Notes under the pieces: generated by a model
Database searches by the model: none
Told to the model about the DNA's origin: nothing
Seen by the model: only the letters and a program-made list of their open reading frames with translations
Assembly: GCF_000003815.2 (NCBI RefSeq)
Contig: NW_023365802.1
Span: forward strand, 23,333 to 87,332
Origin: Branchiostoma floridae
Taxonomy: Eukaryota; Chordata; Leptocardii; Amphioxiformes; Branchiostomatidae
DNA: 64,000 bases
Direction: 5' to 3'
In this document: piece by piece, positions 34,190 to 45,607 of the stretch
How positions within the stretch are numbered: the stretch's first letter is position 1
How the letters are laid out: the number at the start of each line of letters is the position of its first letter
Program-made: the position numbers and the translations under genes

Positions 34190-35758
34190 TATGCAGGCAG
34201 TGTTGTCATTAAAGGAACAGATGGGGTGTTCTTCTGTATCTGTAGCTGTATCTATATAGCCGCTATAACCGCCGTTCGGCGTAACACACCAGCTTCGCAG
34301 GCACGCGGCGCGGCAGCAGCTGGCTATATTACACCGAACGACTCATTACAAATAACTTTTGCACATCTATCTGCAAGCGTTCTTTAAAACTACCCAGAGA
34401 AGATGCTCCTACTGTACTTGGTGATAACAAATTCCACTCTACGATAGTTCTGGGAAAGTACGAATTTTTAAACACATCAATCCTAGGTTGGTAACTCTGG
34501 TATTTGAAGGCATGACTGTTTCTTGTTCTTTTTTGAGCTGGTATTAGATACTTATCAGTCGGTACGTCCACCAGATTATTGGTCATTTTGTACATCATGG
34601 AAAGTCTGGACATTTTCCTTCTATCTTCAAGTGACATCCACTGCAAATCTGTTTTCATTTTGGTAACACTAGAATCCCTGCTATAGTTGTTTGTGCAGAA
34701 TCGGGCAGCTTGGTTCTGTACCGTTTCAAGCTTGTCTTTGTATACGGGTTCCATACTGAAGTGGCATATTCAAGGTTGGGTCTTACTAGTGACGTGTATG
34801 CAAGTGATTTTACCCTGGTTGGGCATGCCCACAAGTTTCGTTTGATTACTCCCAATGTCTGTTTAGCCTTGGTTGTTATTTTGTTAACATGGACACCCCA
34901 CTTCAGCCCAGTTGTTAATGTAACACCCAGGTATGGTTGGGTTTTTGTGGTTTCTAATGTCTGACCACAAAACTGGTAAGGGGACACATTTTGTGTTCGT
35001 TTGTTCGTTATGTGCATGATATAGCACTTATCAGGATTGAACTGCATAAGCCATTTCCTTTGCCATTATTCCAGGGTGTTCAGATCTTACTGAAGAACTT
35101 GTGAATTATTTTGTGTGGATACCTCTATATATAACAGACAATCATCGGCGAATAACCTCACACTTGAAATGAGCTGGTCTGGTAAGTCGATTATGTAGAA
35201 GAGGAAGAGCAATGGTCCCAGCACAGTCCCTTGCGGAACTCCCGACGCTACTTTAACTGGAGCTGAGGCCTTCCCTTCCACCACTACCGTTTGCTCTTTA
35301 TTTGTCAGGAAAGTCTTCAGCCAGTTAAGTGTAGTACCTTGAATTCCATAGAACTCCAGTTTTAATATGAGTCTGCTGTGTGGGACTTTATCGAAGGCTT
35401 TAGTGAAATCGAGTATTGCTAGATCCACCTGTCTTTTATTGTTCAGTGCCCCAGCTATGTCGTGAACTGTTAAAATGAGCTGTGTTTCTGTGGATCGCTT
35501 TGCTCTGAAACCATGCTGGTAGTCCGTTAGTATATTGTGGCCTTCTAAGTGTTTCATGATATGGCTATGTATAATGTGTTCCAGTAGTTTACAGGAAATA
35601 CTGGTGAGTGAAACAGGTCTGTAGTTACTGGGGATCGCTCTATCTACCTCTTTTGAAAATGGCACATATATTTGCATCTCACCAGTCTTTGGGGATTTTT
35701 CCTGTGTCAAGCGATTGTTGGAAAATGTTGGTTAAAACAGGTGCGATTTCACTGGCTG
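34190..35758 (-). mobile_element. CR1/L2-like non-LTR retrotransposon, 5'-truncated and frameshifted
   Basis: Reading on the minus strand from 35758: ASEIAPVLTNIFQQSLDTG, then NYRPVSLTSISCKLLEH, QHGFRAKRSTETQL, DFTKAFDKVPHSRL, SGVPQGTVLGPLLF, RLFADDCLLYIE (RT palm with the catalytic FADD), then FNPDKCYIMHITN, YLGVTLTTGLKWG, RPNLEYATSVWNPY and LETVQNQAARFCTNNYSRDS. These are the ordered motifs of CR1/L2-type reverse transcriptases. At least three frame breaks (about 35700, 35060, 34740) make it inactive. A GC-rich 3' UTR with paired GCCGCTATAACC / GGCTATATTACACC segments extends to about 34190. The 5' end is fused directly to the CTGTCTG minisatellite, so no endonuclease is present. Confidence 0.88.
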
Positions 35759-38594
35759 TCTGCCTGACAGATTTGCAGACAGTCAGTGACGCAGACAGAC
35801 AAAGATGAAGCCAGACAGGGAGGCAGACAGACAGAGAGGAGGACAGACGCTTGCAGACAGACATTGGGGCAGACAGACAATGAGAAAGCCAGACAGGGTT
35901 GCAGACAGACAAAGAAAAAGCCAGGCAGGGTTGCAGACAGACAAAAAAGAAGCCAGACAGGGAGGTAGACAGACAGAGAGAAAGAGAGACGGGCTTAAAA
36001 AACAGACAGAGAGAGAGAGAGAGGCATAGAGGCTTTCAGACAGACAGGGAGGCAGACAGACAAAGAGAACGCCAGACAGGCTTGCAGACAGACAAAGAGA
36101 GGGGCAGACAGGCTTGCAGACAGATATAGAGGGAGAAAGACAGGCTTGCAGACAGACAGAGAGGAAGACAGACAGGCTTGCAGACAGACAGAGAGGCAGA
36201 CAGACAGTCTTGCAGACAGACAGAGAGGCAGACAGACAAAGAGAAAGCCAGACAAGGTTGCAGACAGACAGAGAGAGAGGCAGACAGGCTTGCAGACAGA
36301 CAGAGAGGGAGACAGGCAGGCTTGCAGACAGCCAGGAGGTAGACAGACAAAGATGAAGCCAGACAGATTTGCAGACAGTCAGTGAGGCAGACAGACAAAG
36401 ATGAAGCCAGACAGGGAGGCAGACAGACAGAGAGGAAGACAGACGCTTGCAGACAGACTTTGGGGCAGACAGACAATGAGAAAGCCAGACAGGGTTGCAG
36501 ACAGACAAGAAAAAGCCAGACAGGGTTGCAGACAGACAGAGAGAGAGACAGACAGGGTTGCAGACAGAGAGGGAGACAGACAGGCTTGCAGACAGACATG
36601 AGGCAGACAGACAAAGAGAAAACCAGACAGGGTTGCAGACAGACAAAAAAAGAAGCCAGACAAGGTTGCAGACGGACAGTAAGGCAGGCAGACAAAGAGA
36701 AAGCCAGACAGGCTTGCAGACAGACAGACAAAAAAGAAGCTAGACCGGGTTGCAGACAGACAGAGAGGCAGGCAGACAGGCATGCAGACAGACATAGAGG
36801 GAGACAGATAGGCTTGCAGACAGACAGAGAGGGAGACAGACAGGCTTGCAGACATACAGGAGGCAGACAGACAAAGAAGAAGCCAGACATGGTTGCAGAC
36901 AGACAGACAGTTAGGCAGGCAGACAAAGAGAAAGTCAGACAAGCTTGCAGACAGACAGACAAAAAAGAAGCTAGACCGGGTTGCAGACAGACAGAGAGGC
37001 AGGCAGACAGGCATGCGGACAGACATAGAGGGAGACAAATAGGCTTGCAGACAGAGAGGGAGACAGACAGGCTTGCAGACATACAGGAGGCAGACAGAGA
37101 AAGAAGAAGCCAGACATGTTTGCAGATAGACAGTTAGGCAGGCAGACAAAGAGAAAGTCAGACAGGGTTGCAGACAGATAAAGAGGAAGAGAGACAGGCT
37201 TGCAGACAGACAGGAGGTAGACAGACAAAGACAACGCCAGACAGGGAGGCAGACAGACAGAAAGGAAGACAGACAAAGAAAAAGCCAGACAGGGTTGCAG
37301 ACAGACAGAGAGAGGGGCAGACAGGCTTGCAGACAGATAGAGAGGGAGACAGATAGGCTTCCAGACAGACAGAGAGGAAGACAGACAGGGAGGGAGACAG
37401 ACAGATTTGCAGACAGACATTGGGGCAGACAGACAATGAGAAAGCCAGACAGGGTTGCAGACAGACAGAGAGGAAGACAGACAGGGTTGCAAACAGACAG
37501 AGAGAAAGACAGACAGGCTTGCAGACAGACAGGGAGGCAGGCAGATAAGAAAGAAGCCATAAGGGGTTGCAGGCAACAAAGAGGAAGCCAGGCAGGGTTG
37601 GAGACACACATAGAGGAATCCAGACAGGGAGGCAGACAGACAGAGAGGGAGACAGACAAAGAGAAAGCCAGCCAAGATTGCAGAAAGACAAAAAGGCAGA
37701 TAGAAAGTCTTGAAGACAGACAGGGAGGCAAACAGACAGGGTTGCAGACAGACAGAGAGGGAGACAGACAGACTTGCAGACAAACATTTGGGCAGACAGA
37801 CAATGAGAAAGCAAGACAGGGTTGCAGGCAGACAGAAAGGAAGACAGACAGGCTTTCAGACAGACAGGAAGGCAGGCAAACAAAGAAGAGGCCAGACAGG
37901 GAGGCAGACAGACAGTGAGGCAGAAAGACTAGAGAGGCAGACATTGAAAGAGGAAGCCAGACAGGGTTTCAGTCAGACTGAGAGGCAGGTAGACAAAGAA
38001 AAGGCAATTCAGGGTTGCAAACAGACAAAGAGGAAGGCAGACAGGGCTGCAGACAGACAGAGAGGCAGACAGACAAAGACAAAGCGAGACAGGGTTGCAG
38101 ACAGACAGAGAGGGAGACAGACAGACTTGCGGACAGGCAATAAGGCGGGTAGTTAAAGAAGAAGCCAGAGAGGTTGCAAACGGACAAAAAGGAAGCCAGA
38201 CAGGGTTGCAGACAGACAGAGAGGGAAAAAGGCAGGCTTGTAGACAGACACGGAGGCAGACAGAAAAAGAGGAAGCCAGACAGGGTTGCAGACAGAAAGA
38301 GGCAGATAAACAAAGACGAAGCCAGACAGGGTTGCAAACAGACAGATGCAGACAAACAAAGACGAAGCCAGACAGGGTTGCAATCAGACAGAGAGGGAGA
38401 CAGACAGGCTTGCAGACAGACAGGGACGCAGGCAGACAAAGAAAAAGCCAAACAGAGAGGAATGTAGACAAAGAGAAAGCCAGAGAGGGTTGTAAACTAA
38501 CAGAGAGGCAGACAGACAGGCTTGCAGAAAGACAGAGAGGCAGACAGAGAAAGAGGAAGTCAGATAGGGTTTCAGTCAGACAGAGGGGCTGCCA
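35759..38594 (-). repeat. CTGTCTG minisatellite, array 1 (inverted relative to arrays 2 and 3)
   Basis: 2.8 kb of variants of a roughly 32-bp unit, on this strand TCTGCAAGCCTGTCTGCCTC plus TCTCTCTGTCTG, with 16-bp subunits. Units lack stops in several frames on both strands, so open frames up to 521 codons appear (Ser/Leu/Cys-rich on minus, Arg/Gln/Thr/Asp-rich on plus) without any real gene. The variant order at 37950-38240 is the inverse of 47995-48290, showing common descent of the arrays. Confidence 0.93.
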
Positions 38595-38747
38595 TGACTC
38601 AGGCGAAAACTCCGATAATTGCTCCTCGTAGGCTGAATCTTTTTGGTAGGCGCTATCATTGGGCTGCCAAGTAATATAAACCGGCTGGAGGCCTGGGATA
38701 TCTGTGCTCTCTAAGGAACAGAAGGTAGGCTGGGATGTTTTCAGATC
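38595..38747 (-). CDS. Possible coding exon of unknown gene next to an assembly gap
   Basis: After an acceptor-like TATATGTCAG (AG at 38749-38748) a minus-strand frame reads DLKTSQPTFCSLESTDIPG, then VYITWQPNDSAYQKDS and EEQLSEFSPESWQP, before running into the minisatellite. Composition is protein-like, unlike the surrounding repeat. The sequence upstream is lost in the gap at 38771-38870, so neither the neighbouring exon nor the gene can be identified. It could also be an old repeat-derived fragment. Confidence 0.3.
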
Positions 38748-38770
38748 CTGACATATAAAATACTGTATGG

Positions 38771-38870
38771 NNNNNNNNNNNNNNNNNNNNNNNNNNNNNN
38801 NNNNNNNNNNNNNNNNNNNNNNNNNNNNNNNNNNNNNNNNNNNNNNNNNNNNNNNNNNNNNNNNNNNNNN
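38771..38870. other. Assembly gap (100 N)
   Basis: Run of N of round length, so the true size is unknown. Confidence 0.99.
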
Positions 38871-38999
38871 CATGACTTAAACATTGTTAGCTTAGTTGTT
38901 GACCACGCGATCAACGACTTATAATTTAAGAATGTATTAGTTAGCTTTCTTAACTAACGCATTATAAGCAGGAATGATTGTTCTGTACTCTGTGATATT

Positions 39000-39645
39000 A
39001 TTGAATGAATGAAGAGTGAAGATCTTTATTGCACATTTTTGCAGTTAACAGATACAAAATGAGACTATTGCTGGATAAATTCAACTTCTCGCTTTTCTGT
39101 TATAGAGGAGATAACAGTGCAGATATGTTTTATGATCGATGGTTTGTCTAGTTGCATTAGGAATATGAATTTTTCTACAGAACTTAGGTGAATAAAATAG
39201 GGATATTGGTGCGACAGTAAATGCCACAACTGAAAAATTCCTTTCTCATCCAATCTGCCTTTTATTATCATCATCAATCTGCCTTTCCCTGAAAAAAAAA
39301 CAACCCTTCTCCAAAATGTCATCTCATCACTTAACAGCCCTTCAGTTACTTTCTTCAACACATTCTGATAACTAGAGAAAAAAACTATCTTGTACGCAAA
39401 CCCAAGAAAATTCAAGCTTTTTAAAAGTCACTTGTCTATTGAACTCTTACGATCCATTGGAATAAAAAAAAGAAACATACGAATTTTACATGAGTTTGCG
39501 CTAAATATATATACAATTTTAAGTAAATTGAGAATTTCACGTTCTAAAAGAATATCTTTTTCAGTTCCGTAAAATTCATATTTTGGTACCCCTGTGATTA
39601 TAGATAAGGATTTAGCATATGATGGGCAACCTTCTTGCAACATTT
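39000..39645 (-). mobile_element. Degenerate non-LTR retrotransposon 3' remnant
   Basis: Minus-strand open pieces (39643-39428 and 39415-39065) contain QYPYFIHLSSVEKFIFLMQL and DKPSIIKHICTVISSITEKR, resembling the last part of the C-terminal domain in the element at 2301-2771 (NEKSILLLKSKNPHIIKEVG). Downstream on the same strand is AATAAAGATCTTCACTC and a short (ATTC)n tail at about 39002-39013, as expected for a CR1/L2-type 3' end. No catalytic motifs survive. Confidence 0.5.
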
Positions 39646-39805
39646 AGTCATCTGTGATGTCTATGTTGAAAATGATAACGTGTCATTGTTTTCGGTATTA
39701 CTTTTGTTCCCTTTGCTTTATTCTGTTTCATTTTTAATAGAATACTATTAGACAAGACTGAAAACTCAAGTTGTAAGAATTACAACGGTCATGCAGACAA
39801 TCGAC

Positions 39806-39950
39806 ACGTGTCATTGATGCCCCCTAGTGATTCTTATCGTTTTGCAGCTATAAGTGATTTGTCTGCAATAATGTCTTGAACTGCAAGGAGGCAATTTTGA
39901 TCCATACAGTGAACCCTATGCTCTAAAATAGAGGTGTCTGCTTATTCATG
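39806..39950 (+). repeat. Dispersed repeat copy C
   Basis: CGTGTCATTGATGCCCC, GTGATTCTTATCGTT, TGCAGCTAT and GGAGGCAATTTTGATCCATA match 714-800 and 15629-15720. Confidence 0.65.
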
Positions 39951-40031
39951 AAACTTTTACAGAATTCATAAGGTCTTTTGTAACCGTTACGTCAGCTATA
40001 CTCGTAGCCTTCGTTCAAATTCACACTTTGA

Positions 40032-40145
40032 GAGTACAGTGAAAGCCAGTTAATTGCACATCGGATTAACGAACAATTCTGTTCACTGCACGGGGTACCA
40101 AAATCCAAAACCGGTGCGGTCCAGCTAGATAACTTCGCATTATTG
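40032..40145 (+). mobile_element. Terminal piece of a Tc1/mariner- or pogo-like element
   Basis: Begins TACAGTGAAAGCCAGTTAATTGCAC and contains ACCGGTGCGGTCCAGCTAGATAACT and TATTGCACC. The same motifs occur inverted at 45095-45259. TA at the tip and a CAGT start suggest the TA-duplicating DNA transposon superfamily. Whether the two pieces are ends of one 5.2-kb element or two separate relics is undecided; about 65% similarity by eye favours separate relics. Confidence 0.45.
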
Positions 40146-40829
40146 CACCAGCTAGAATAGTTTTGTCCGTTTCGAATATTCGATAGATACTAATGTCATA
40201 GAATGGCAATAGAACCGGCACAGTTAATGATATTTATTTTGAACTATTTTTATTTTATTTTCCAAAAAATAGGAGCAAATGCGTGAACCAATCAATTAAA
40301 TTGGTATGGCCTGAATGAATTTTTTTTCTTTGCCAAACTTTTCTTTTTCGCACGCCTGCATATGCGTTTTGGGGTTCTCAGAGCATATCATCTTTAATCA
40401 TATCATCTTTCAATCAAATCAACGTGTCCTAAGAAAATATTGATCTAGCGAAAGATAGGATATAAGTTGGGCAGAGACATTTAATGGAAATACATCGAGT
40501 TGAGTTGCGTTCAAAAATATGAAATAAAGCAAGACACCGAGTAAGAACATTTAATGGAGGTTTTTGAACTGTTGCTATTGTTCACAAAATTTCCTTTAGG
40601 TCACAGCAAGTAACGTTTATGGATGAAATCCTTTTATAACAATCACTGTAACAATAGTGAGATAGGGCGAAAATAACAAGATGGCTGCATTTTCAAAATA
40701 GACACCATAAACGTTGTAACAAGAATCTAAGTGACAAAACATGATATCACAGCCAACAAGACAAGTTCATTCCTGTATTAAAGACACGTACTGGTGACAC
40801 TAATGTGGTAGACTGGTATCGCAAAGTTG

Positions 40830-40945
40830 GTAACTACACTCATGGCTTCCATAGTGGTGCATGTCATTTTTACAACTATCCAACTAGTTTCACTTCAAGA
40901 ATGACTGTCATGGCTACCATGCTACAATGCTAGTGTCACTTCTAG
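40830..40945 (+). repeat. Degenerate relic of the 38-bp minisatellite
   Basis: AACTACACTCATGGCTTCC, CAACTAGTTTCACTTC and GTCATGGCTACC, CTAGTGTCACTTCTA echo the unit of 29085-31220 about 10 kb away, as single, broken copies. Confidence 0.6.
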
Positions 40946-43129
40946 TACAATCATTATTCTACAACACATTTGCCCATTTTGGTAACTTTTCGTCATGTTG
41001 ACCATCTCTAAATAAGATAAAATTTCTTGGTTGTTTTTCTGAAAAAAAGAAATTAATGAGCGCGCAAAAGTCATCCAGAAAATTTACTTGCTGTGGCCTT
41101 TCTGAATGTTACAGTATTGGCTCAATGGTGCCTCCTATTTCTCCCTTGTCTTTATCATTGATAACAAAATAATGAAGCACACAAAAAAGAGAATCACAGA
41201 GCCAAGTGACTTTATCACCGTACCAGTGACTTTATTCCCTTGAAATATAATTCAGTATAAATGTTCCTATCATATCATTAGCTGGCATATTTCACTCCAC
41301 ATAGTTGTGTGCAATTCTGTCAATGTGGCCAGGTGTAACACATACCCCACATTATGTGGCAAAGGTAAGATAAATTATCATATCATTGTCATCGTTCTTG
41401 ACTATAGCAACTCTTCCTTATCATACTGATTGTGGGGTCTGGGAAAAATGCACAAAAGCAAAAAATATGCAATATATGCCATCTTTACACCAAGGATATG
41501 ACAACAGAAAGTATAGATATCTACTTTGTGAATGGACTGCAATACTGTCATATAACATCAAAATACAACTAGCAGCTATAATTGTTATATTAACTGAGAC
41601 ATGGTAATTCAGCATTCACTGTATGATCATACAGTTTGTATCACATTTTTTCAACTATATCTCCTTTGCATTAGCTAACATTTCTTTCCACACAGGTGTT
41701 GAACTTATGAACTGGAAACTTAGTAACAGAAATGTACCTGTATATATATATATATTCCTCTATTCAAAGTAGATACAAATGTGATATGATATTATACGAT
41801 GGGCTTTATCAGATATTTACAACAATTATTTTTTTAAAACTCGTACGAGACTAGTGCAAAAACAGCTGTTTACTTGTAATAACTTTTTGGTTCTCATTTT
41901 GTGGTATTGCATACAATTTCTGCAATACTTAGAAGAACTGACAAATATTCATATGTAAAAATATGAATATGTTGTGAAAATAATAAAAACATTGAGCAGT
42001 TTTTTATAATTCCTTTGAGGTGACAAACCCGGAGACAATAGACTGTGCACATGTGCCTCATATGCATGTATGGTACAAAAACATGCATGAAGAAAAAAAA
42101 ATTGTCACAGACAAGATTATAACATATACAGGTGTATCTGGTCCCTATGAAAATAATGAAGATACAAAAAATGAACCATTAGCATAATATGAATCAGTTA
42201 TTAATTTAAAAAAACATCAAATATCAAACTGGAGGCCTTTTTTATAGAAATATTACAAGAATAATATTCCTCTCTTGGGCAAAATAATATCTTCAAATTT
42301 GGACTCTCTCTTCGTTCATCAATGTCACATGTCTTGTTACCTCACGATACGGATAAATATAATTTTTATGGTACTACATTTTGTAGAGTCAGTTTGGTTT
42401 GGATAAAATTGAAGCAAACGGTTTTGACTCTAAAATTTAAACATTTGAAAAAATGCCCCGCCTTTTCCATTAGGCAACTGCTCAAAGTTCAGTTCACGCA
42501 ATCTTTCATTTCTACTCGTAAAAATTAGGTTATGAAAAATAATCTAGTGAGAGTTTTTTTTCTTTTTATAATATTATACTACAGAAACCCACCAAACACA
42601 GATGGTGTACTATTGGGGTCATCAGGTGCATTATTGTTGCAGAGGATTCATAATCCCGGAGGAAGCTACCATTGGTTTATCATATTCCGTTTTGCTAGCA
42701 GTGATGAAACAACAAGAGTCTGTAAATTATCTATAGTTACAACATGTCGCAACTGGAGGCGAATTTTAATCCAATAATGCAAATAATAGATCTGGGGTTG
42801 TGTTTGATACTAATACGGTCTAACTGTGCTACATCCGAACACTCCATCCAACTGAACCTGAGCACAATCAAGTCAGGATTGTAGAAAAGTCTGGAAACAG
42901 TTTAATGAAGGCATTGCCTCTGAAATAGGTTAGACTACCAGGAAATCAATGAGAATAAAGGGTGATGTCGAAACACCACTTTTAACGTTATTCTAAATTG
43001 CCACTGACAAGATTGTAAGATCACTGTCATACAAAATGATTGTCAATTGGGCCAAACCCCTGACACAGAGATAGCTCAGGTAACCAGACGCTTGTAGATG
43101 TGACCCATAATCAAACATTCTGGGGTTGG
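40946..43129. other. No gene seen
   Basis: AT-rich noncoding sequence with a short (TA)n at 41742-41755. No splice-flanked open frame with protein-like composition was found. Confidence 0.45.
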
Positions 43130-43670
43130 GAGATCCTCAGGCATGATTCTCACTTTCACAGACAATATATACTCCCGAAGGAGAGCGGGAGGGGGTGGGG
43201 GTAGGGATCCTCAGGCATGATTTTTTACTTTCACTGACAATATATACTCCTGATGGAGGGAGGGAGGGAGGGAGGGAGGGGGTGGGGGTCGAGATCCTCA
43301 GGCATGACTTCTCACTTTCACAGATAATATATACTCCTGATGGAGGGAGGGAGGGGGTGGGGGTCAAGATTCTCGGGCATGATTTTTTTACTTTCACTGA
43401 CAATATATACTCCTGTTGGAGGGAGGGAGGGGATGGGGGTCCAGATCCTCAGGCATGATTTTTTTACTTTCACTGACAATATATACTCCTGATGGAGGGA
43501 GGGAGGGATGGAGGTGGTGGGGGTAGGGATCCTCAGGCATGATTTTTTACTTTCACTGACAATATATACTCCTGATGGAGGGAGGGAGGGGATGGGGGTT
43601 GGACATCCTGATTTCTCAGTTCCGTGGGCCATATGTACTTCCGATGGATGGACGGATGGGGTGGGAGTTG
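43130..43670 (+). repeat. G-rich tandem repeat, about 75-85 bp unit, 7 copies
   Basis: Each unit has GATCCTCAGGCATGATTTTT, TACTTTCACTGACAATATAT, ACTCCTGATGGAGGGAGG and a variable run such as GGGAGGGAGGGGGTGGGGGT. Length changes lie in the number of GGGA blocks (most at 43256-43290). The G runs fit intramolecular G-quadruplexes on the plus strand. The periodic open frames on the minus strand are by-products. Confidence 0.9.
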
Positions 43671-44189
43671 CAGATCCCGAATTCAAATCATAATTGCAAC
43701 ATGTCACAGTCATGTCAAGTCACTTGTCGTGGGTCAAATCCCTGATGAAGGAAAATCAAAACATTTTTTGCTGATTCTTTGATCATGATGTAATGTGAAT
43801 TATCCGGTCAAAATTCAAGACTTAAGGATAAAAGAATCTATATGTAGACATCCTTGAACAACAGTTAACCAAACTAAAAGTTACAAGATAATTTGAAATA
43901 TATAGATGCTCAAGTGATAATGGTACATCAGTTATGTTGTCGTCTGATGATGAGATGGACTCAGGACAAGGGGACAGAATTGTTCTTATACCATTTTAAG
44001 CACAGCACTTTGGAGATGCCAACTATTTCATCATAAACAGATCACATAAAATCTTCAACAGTACAAATCAAAACACATAAAAAAATTAAGATGAAGTACA
44101 GTATCTCAATTATTATAGCTGCCCATTTAAATGTCTCAGTTGTCATTATTAACATTACATGTTTGCCTAGGAAAATGCTCTTTTATGGC

Positions 44190-44955
44190 ATCTAACAGTT
44201 TTTGTCCTTAACTGTTGACATACAGCTAATTAATTTACAAAGAGGCGACAATGCCTGGGAGCCCTTTCTACTTACAAAAAACTAGCAATACATTATGTAT
44301 ACCCTTAATTCTGTTTTATGGCATCTAACAGTTTTTGTTCAACTGCAGACATATCAAAGCTAATTTATTGACAAAGAGGCGCCAATGCTTGGCAGCCCTT
44401 TCTACTTACAAAAAAAGTAGCAATACATTATGTATACCCTTATTTCTTTTTCATGGCATCTAACAGTTTTTTGTTCAACTGCAGACATATTAAAGCTAAT
44501 TTATTGACAAAGAGGCGCCAATGCTTGGCAGCCCTTTCTATTTACAAAAAAAAGTAGCAATACATTATGCATACCCTTAATTCTGTTTTATGGCATCTAA
44601 CAGTTTTTTGTTCAACTGCAGACATATTAAAGCTAATTTATCGACAAAGAGGCGCCAATGCTTGGCAGCCCTTTCTACAAACAAAAACTTAGAAATACAT
44701 TATGTATCCGGCCTTAATTCTCTTTTATGGGCATCTAACAGTTTTTTGTTCAACTGTTGACACACAGCTAATTTATTTACAAAGAGGCGCCAATGCCTGG
44801 CAGCCCTTTCTACTAACATTAGCAATACATACCCTTAATTCTCTTTTATGGCATCTAACAGTTTTTAATTCAACTGTGGACATACAGCTATATTCATTTA
44901 CAAAGAGGCGCCAACGCCTTGGCAGCCATTTCTACTAACAAAAACTAGCAATGCA
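44190..44955 (+). repeat. Tandem repeat, about 123-139 bp unit, 6 copies
   Basis: Starts near 44190, 44313, 44452, 44589, 44725 and 44848. Core: TTTTATGGCATCTAACAG, TTGTTCAACTGCAGACATAT, ACAAAGAGGCGCCAATGC, TGGCAGCCCTTTCTAC, CAATACATTATGTATACCC. No coding. Confidence 0.9.
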
Positions 44956-45094
44956 TCTTCTTAAAGGCAACCTGCTTAAGTGGTACCAGCATTAAAAAAA
45001 TTAATTGTTACTAACATTAAGAATTGATATTATGTACCTCCTTCATGGCGGCTAGCTTCTATCAGCACAACATTTAAAAAATTGTTAGACTGGG

Positions 45095-45259
45095 ACAATT
45101 AAGCACACCCCATTTGCCAGGCTAATAGTGCAGTGCAATTATCCGGGTGCAACAAAGCAGTTATCCAGCTGGACCGCATTGGTTTGGGATTTGGAGATTC
45201 TGTGCAATTAACAGAGGTGTGCAGTACTCTGTTGTGCAATTAACTGGCCTCTACTGTAT
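45095..45259 (-). mobile_element. Terminal piece of a Tc1/mariner- or pogo-like element (inverted partner)
   Basis: Reverse complement begins TACAGTAGAGGCCAGTTAAT then TGCACAACAG, with AATGCGGTCCAGCTGGATAA further in, matching 40032-40145 in opposite orientation. Confidence 0.45.
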
Positions 45260-45355
45260 TAACAAAAACTAGCAAACATGTACAGTTCTATCTCCTCAAT
45301 GGCAGCCTCATTGGCACCAACATTTCAAAAAATGTCATGTGACTACCTGATGATA

Positions 45356-45562
45356 TACTGTAAATGCAGAAACTTTTGCGGTGGTTTAATGTTTGCAGTT
45401 TTCACAGAGGCCGCTTCACCGCAAATTTAACCGTGAACATTTTTCCTTGGCAGTAAGAGACTATAGTGCATGGTGCTACCGCGAAATTAAAACCACCGCG
45501 AAAAGTCCATTTTTCCGCTACCAAGAAATTAAATCTCCGTTAACTTAAATCCATTTACAGTA
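45356..45562. mobile_element. MITE with TACTGTAAATG termini (207 bp)
   Basis: Starts TACTGTAAATGCAGAAACTT and ends ATCCATTTACAGTA; the ends are inverted over TACTGTAAATG with TA at each tip. Inside, TTTTGCGGTGGTTTAAT is mirrored by ATTAAAACCACCGCGAAAAG, so the whole element can fold back. Fits a TA-duplicating nonautonomous element. Confidence 0.8.
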
Positions 45563-45607
45563 CAGTGGTCCTTTGTTGTAGAATTGTCATTTATTGATTG
45601 GGATTTT

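Noticed and set aside
36379-37944. 521-codon minus-strand open frame rich in Ser, Leu, Cys
   Set aside because: It is a read-through of the stop-free CTGTCTG minisatellite; several other frames on both strands are equally open and there is no start context, domain or splice signal.
42532-42777. 81-codon frame with hydrophobic N-terminus
   Set aside because: No homology recognised, AT-rich context, no poly(A) signal or splice evidence; the apparent signal peptide follows from a T-rich run.
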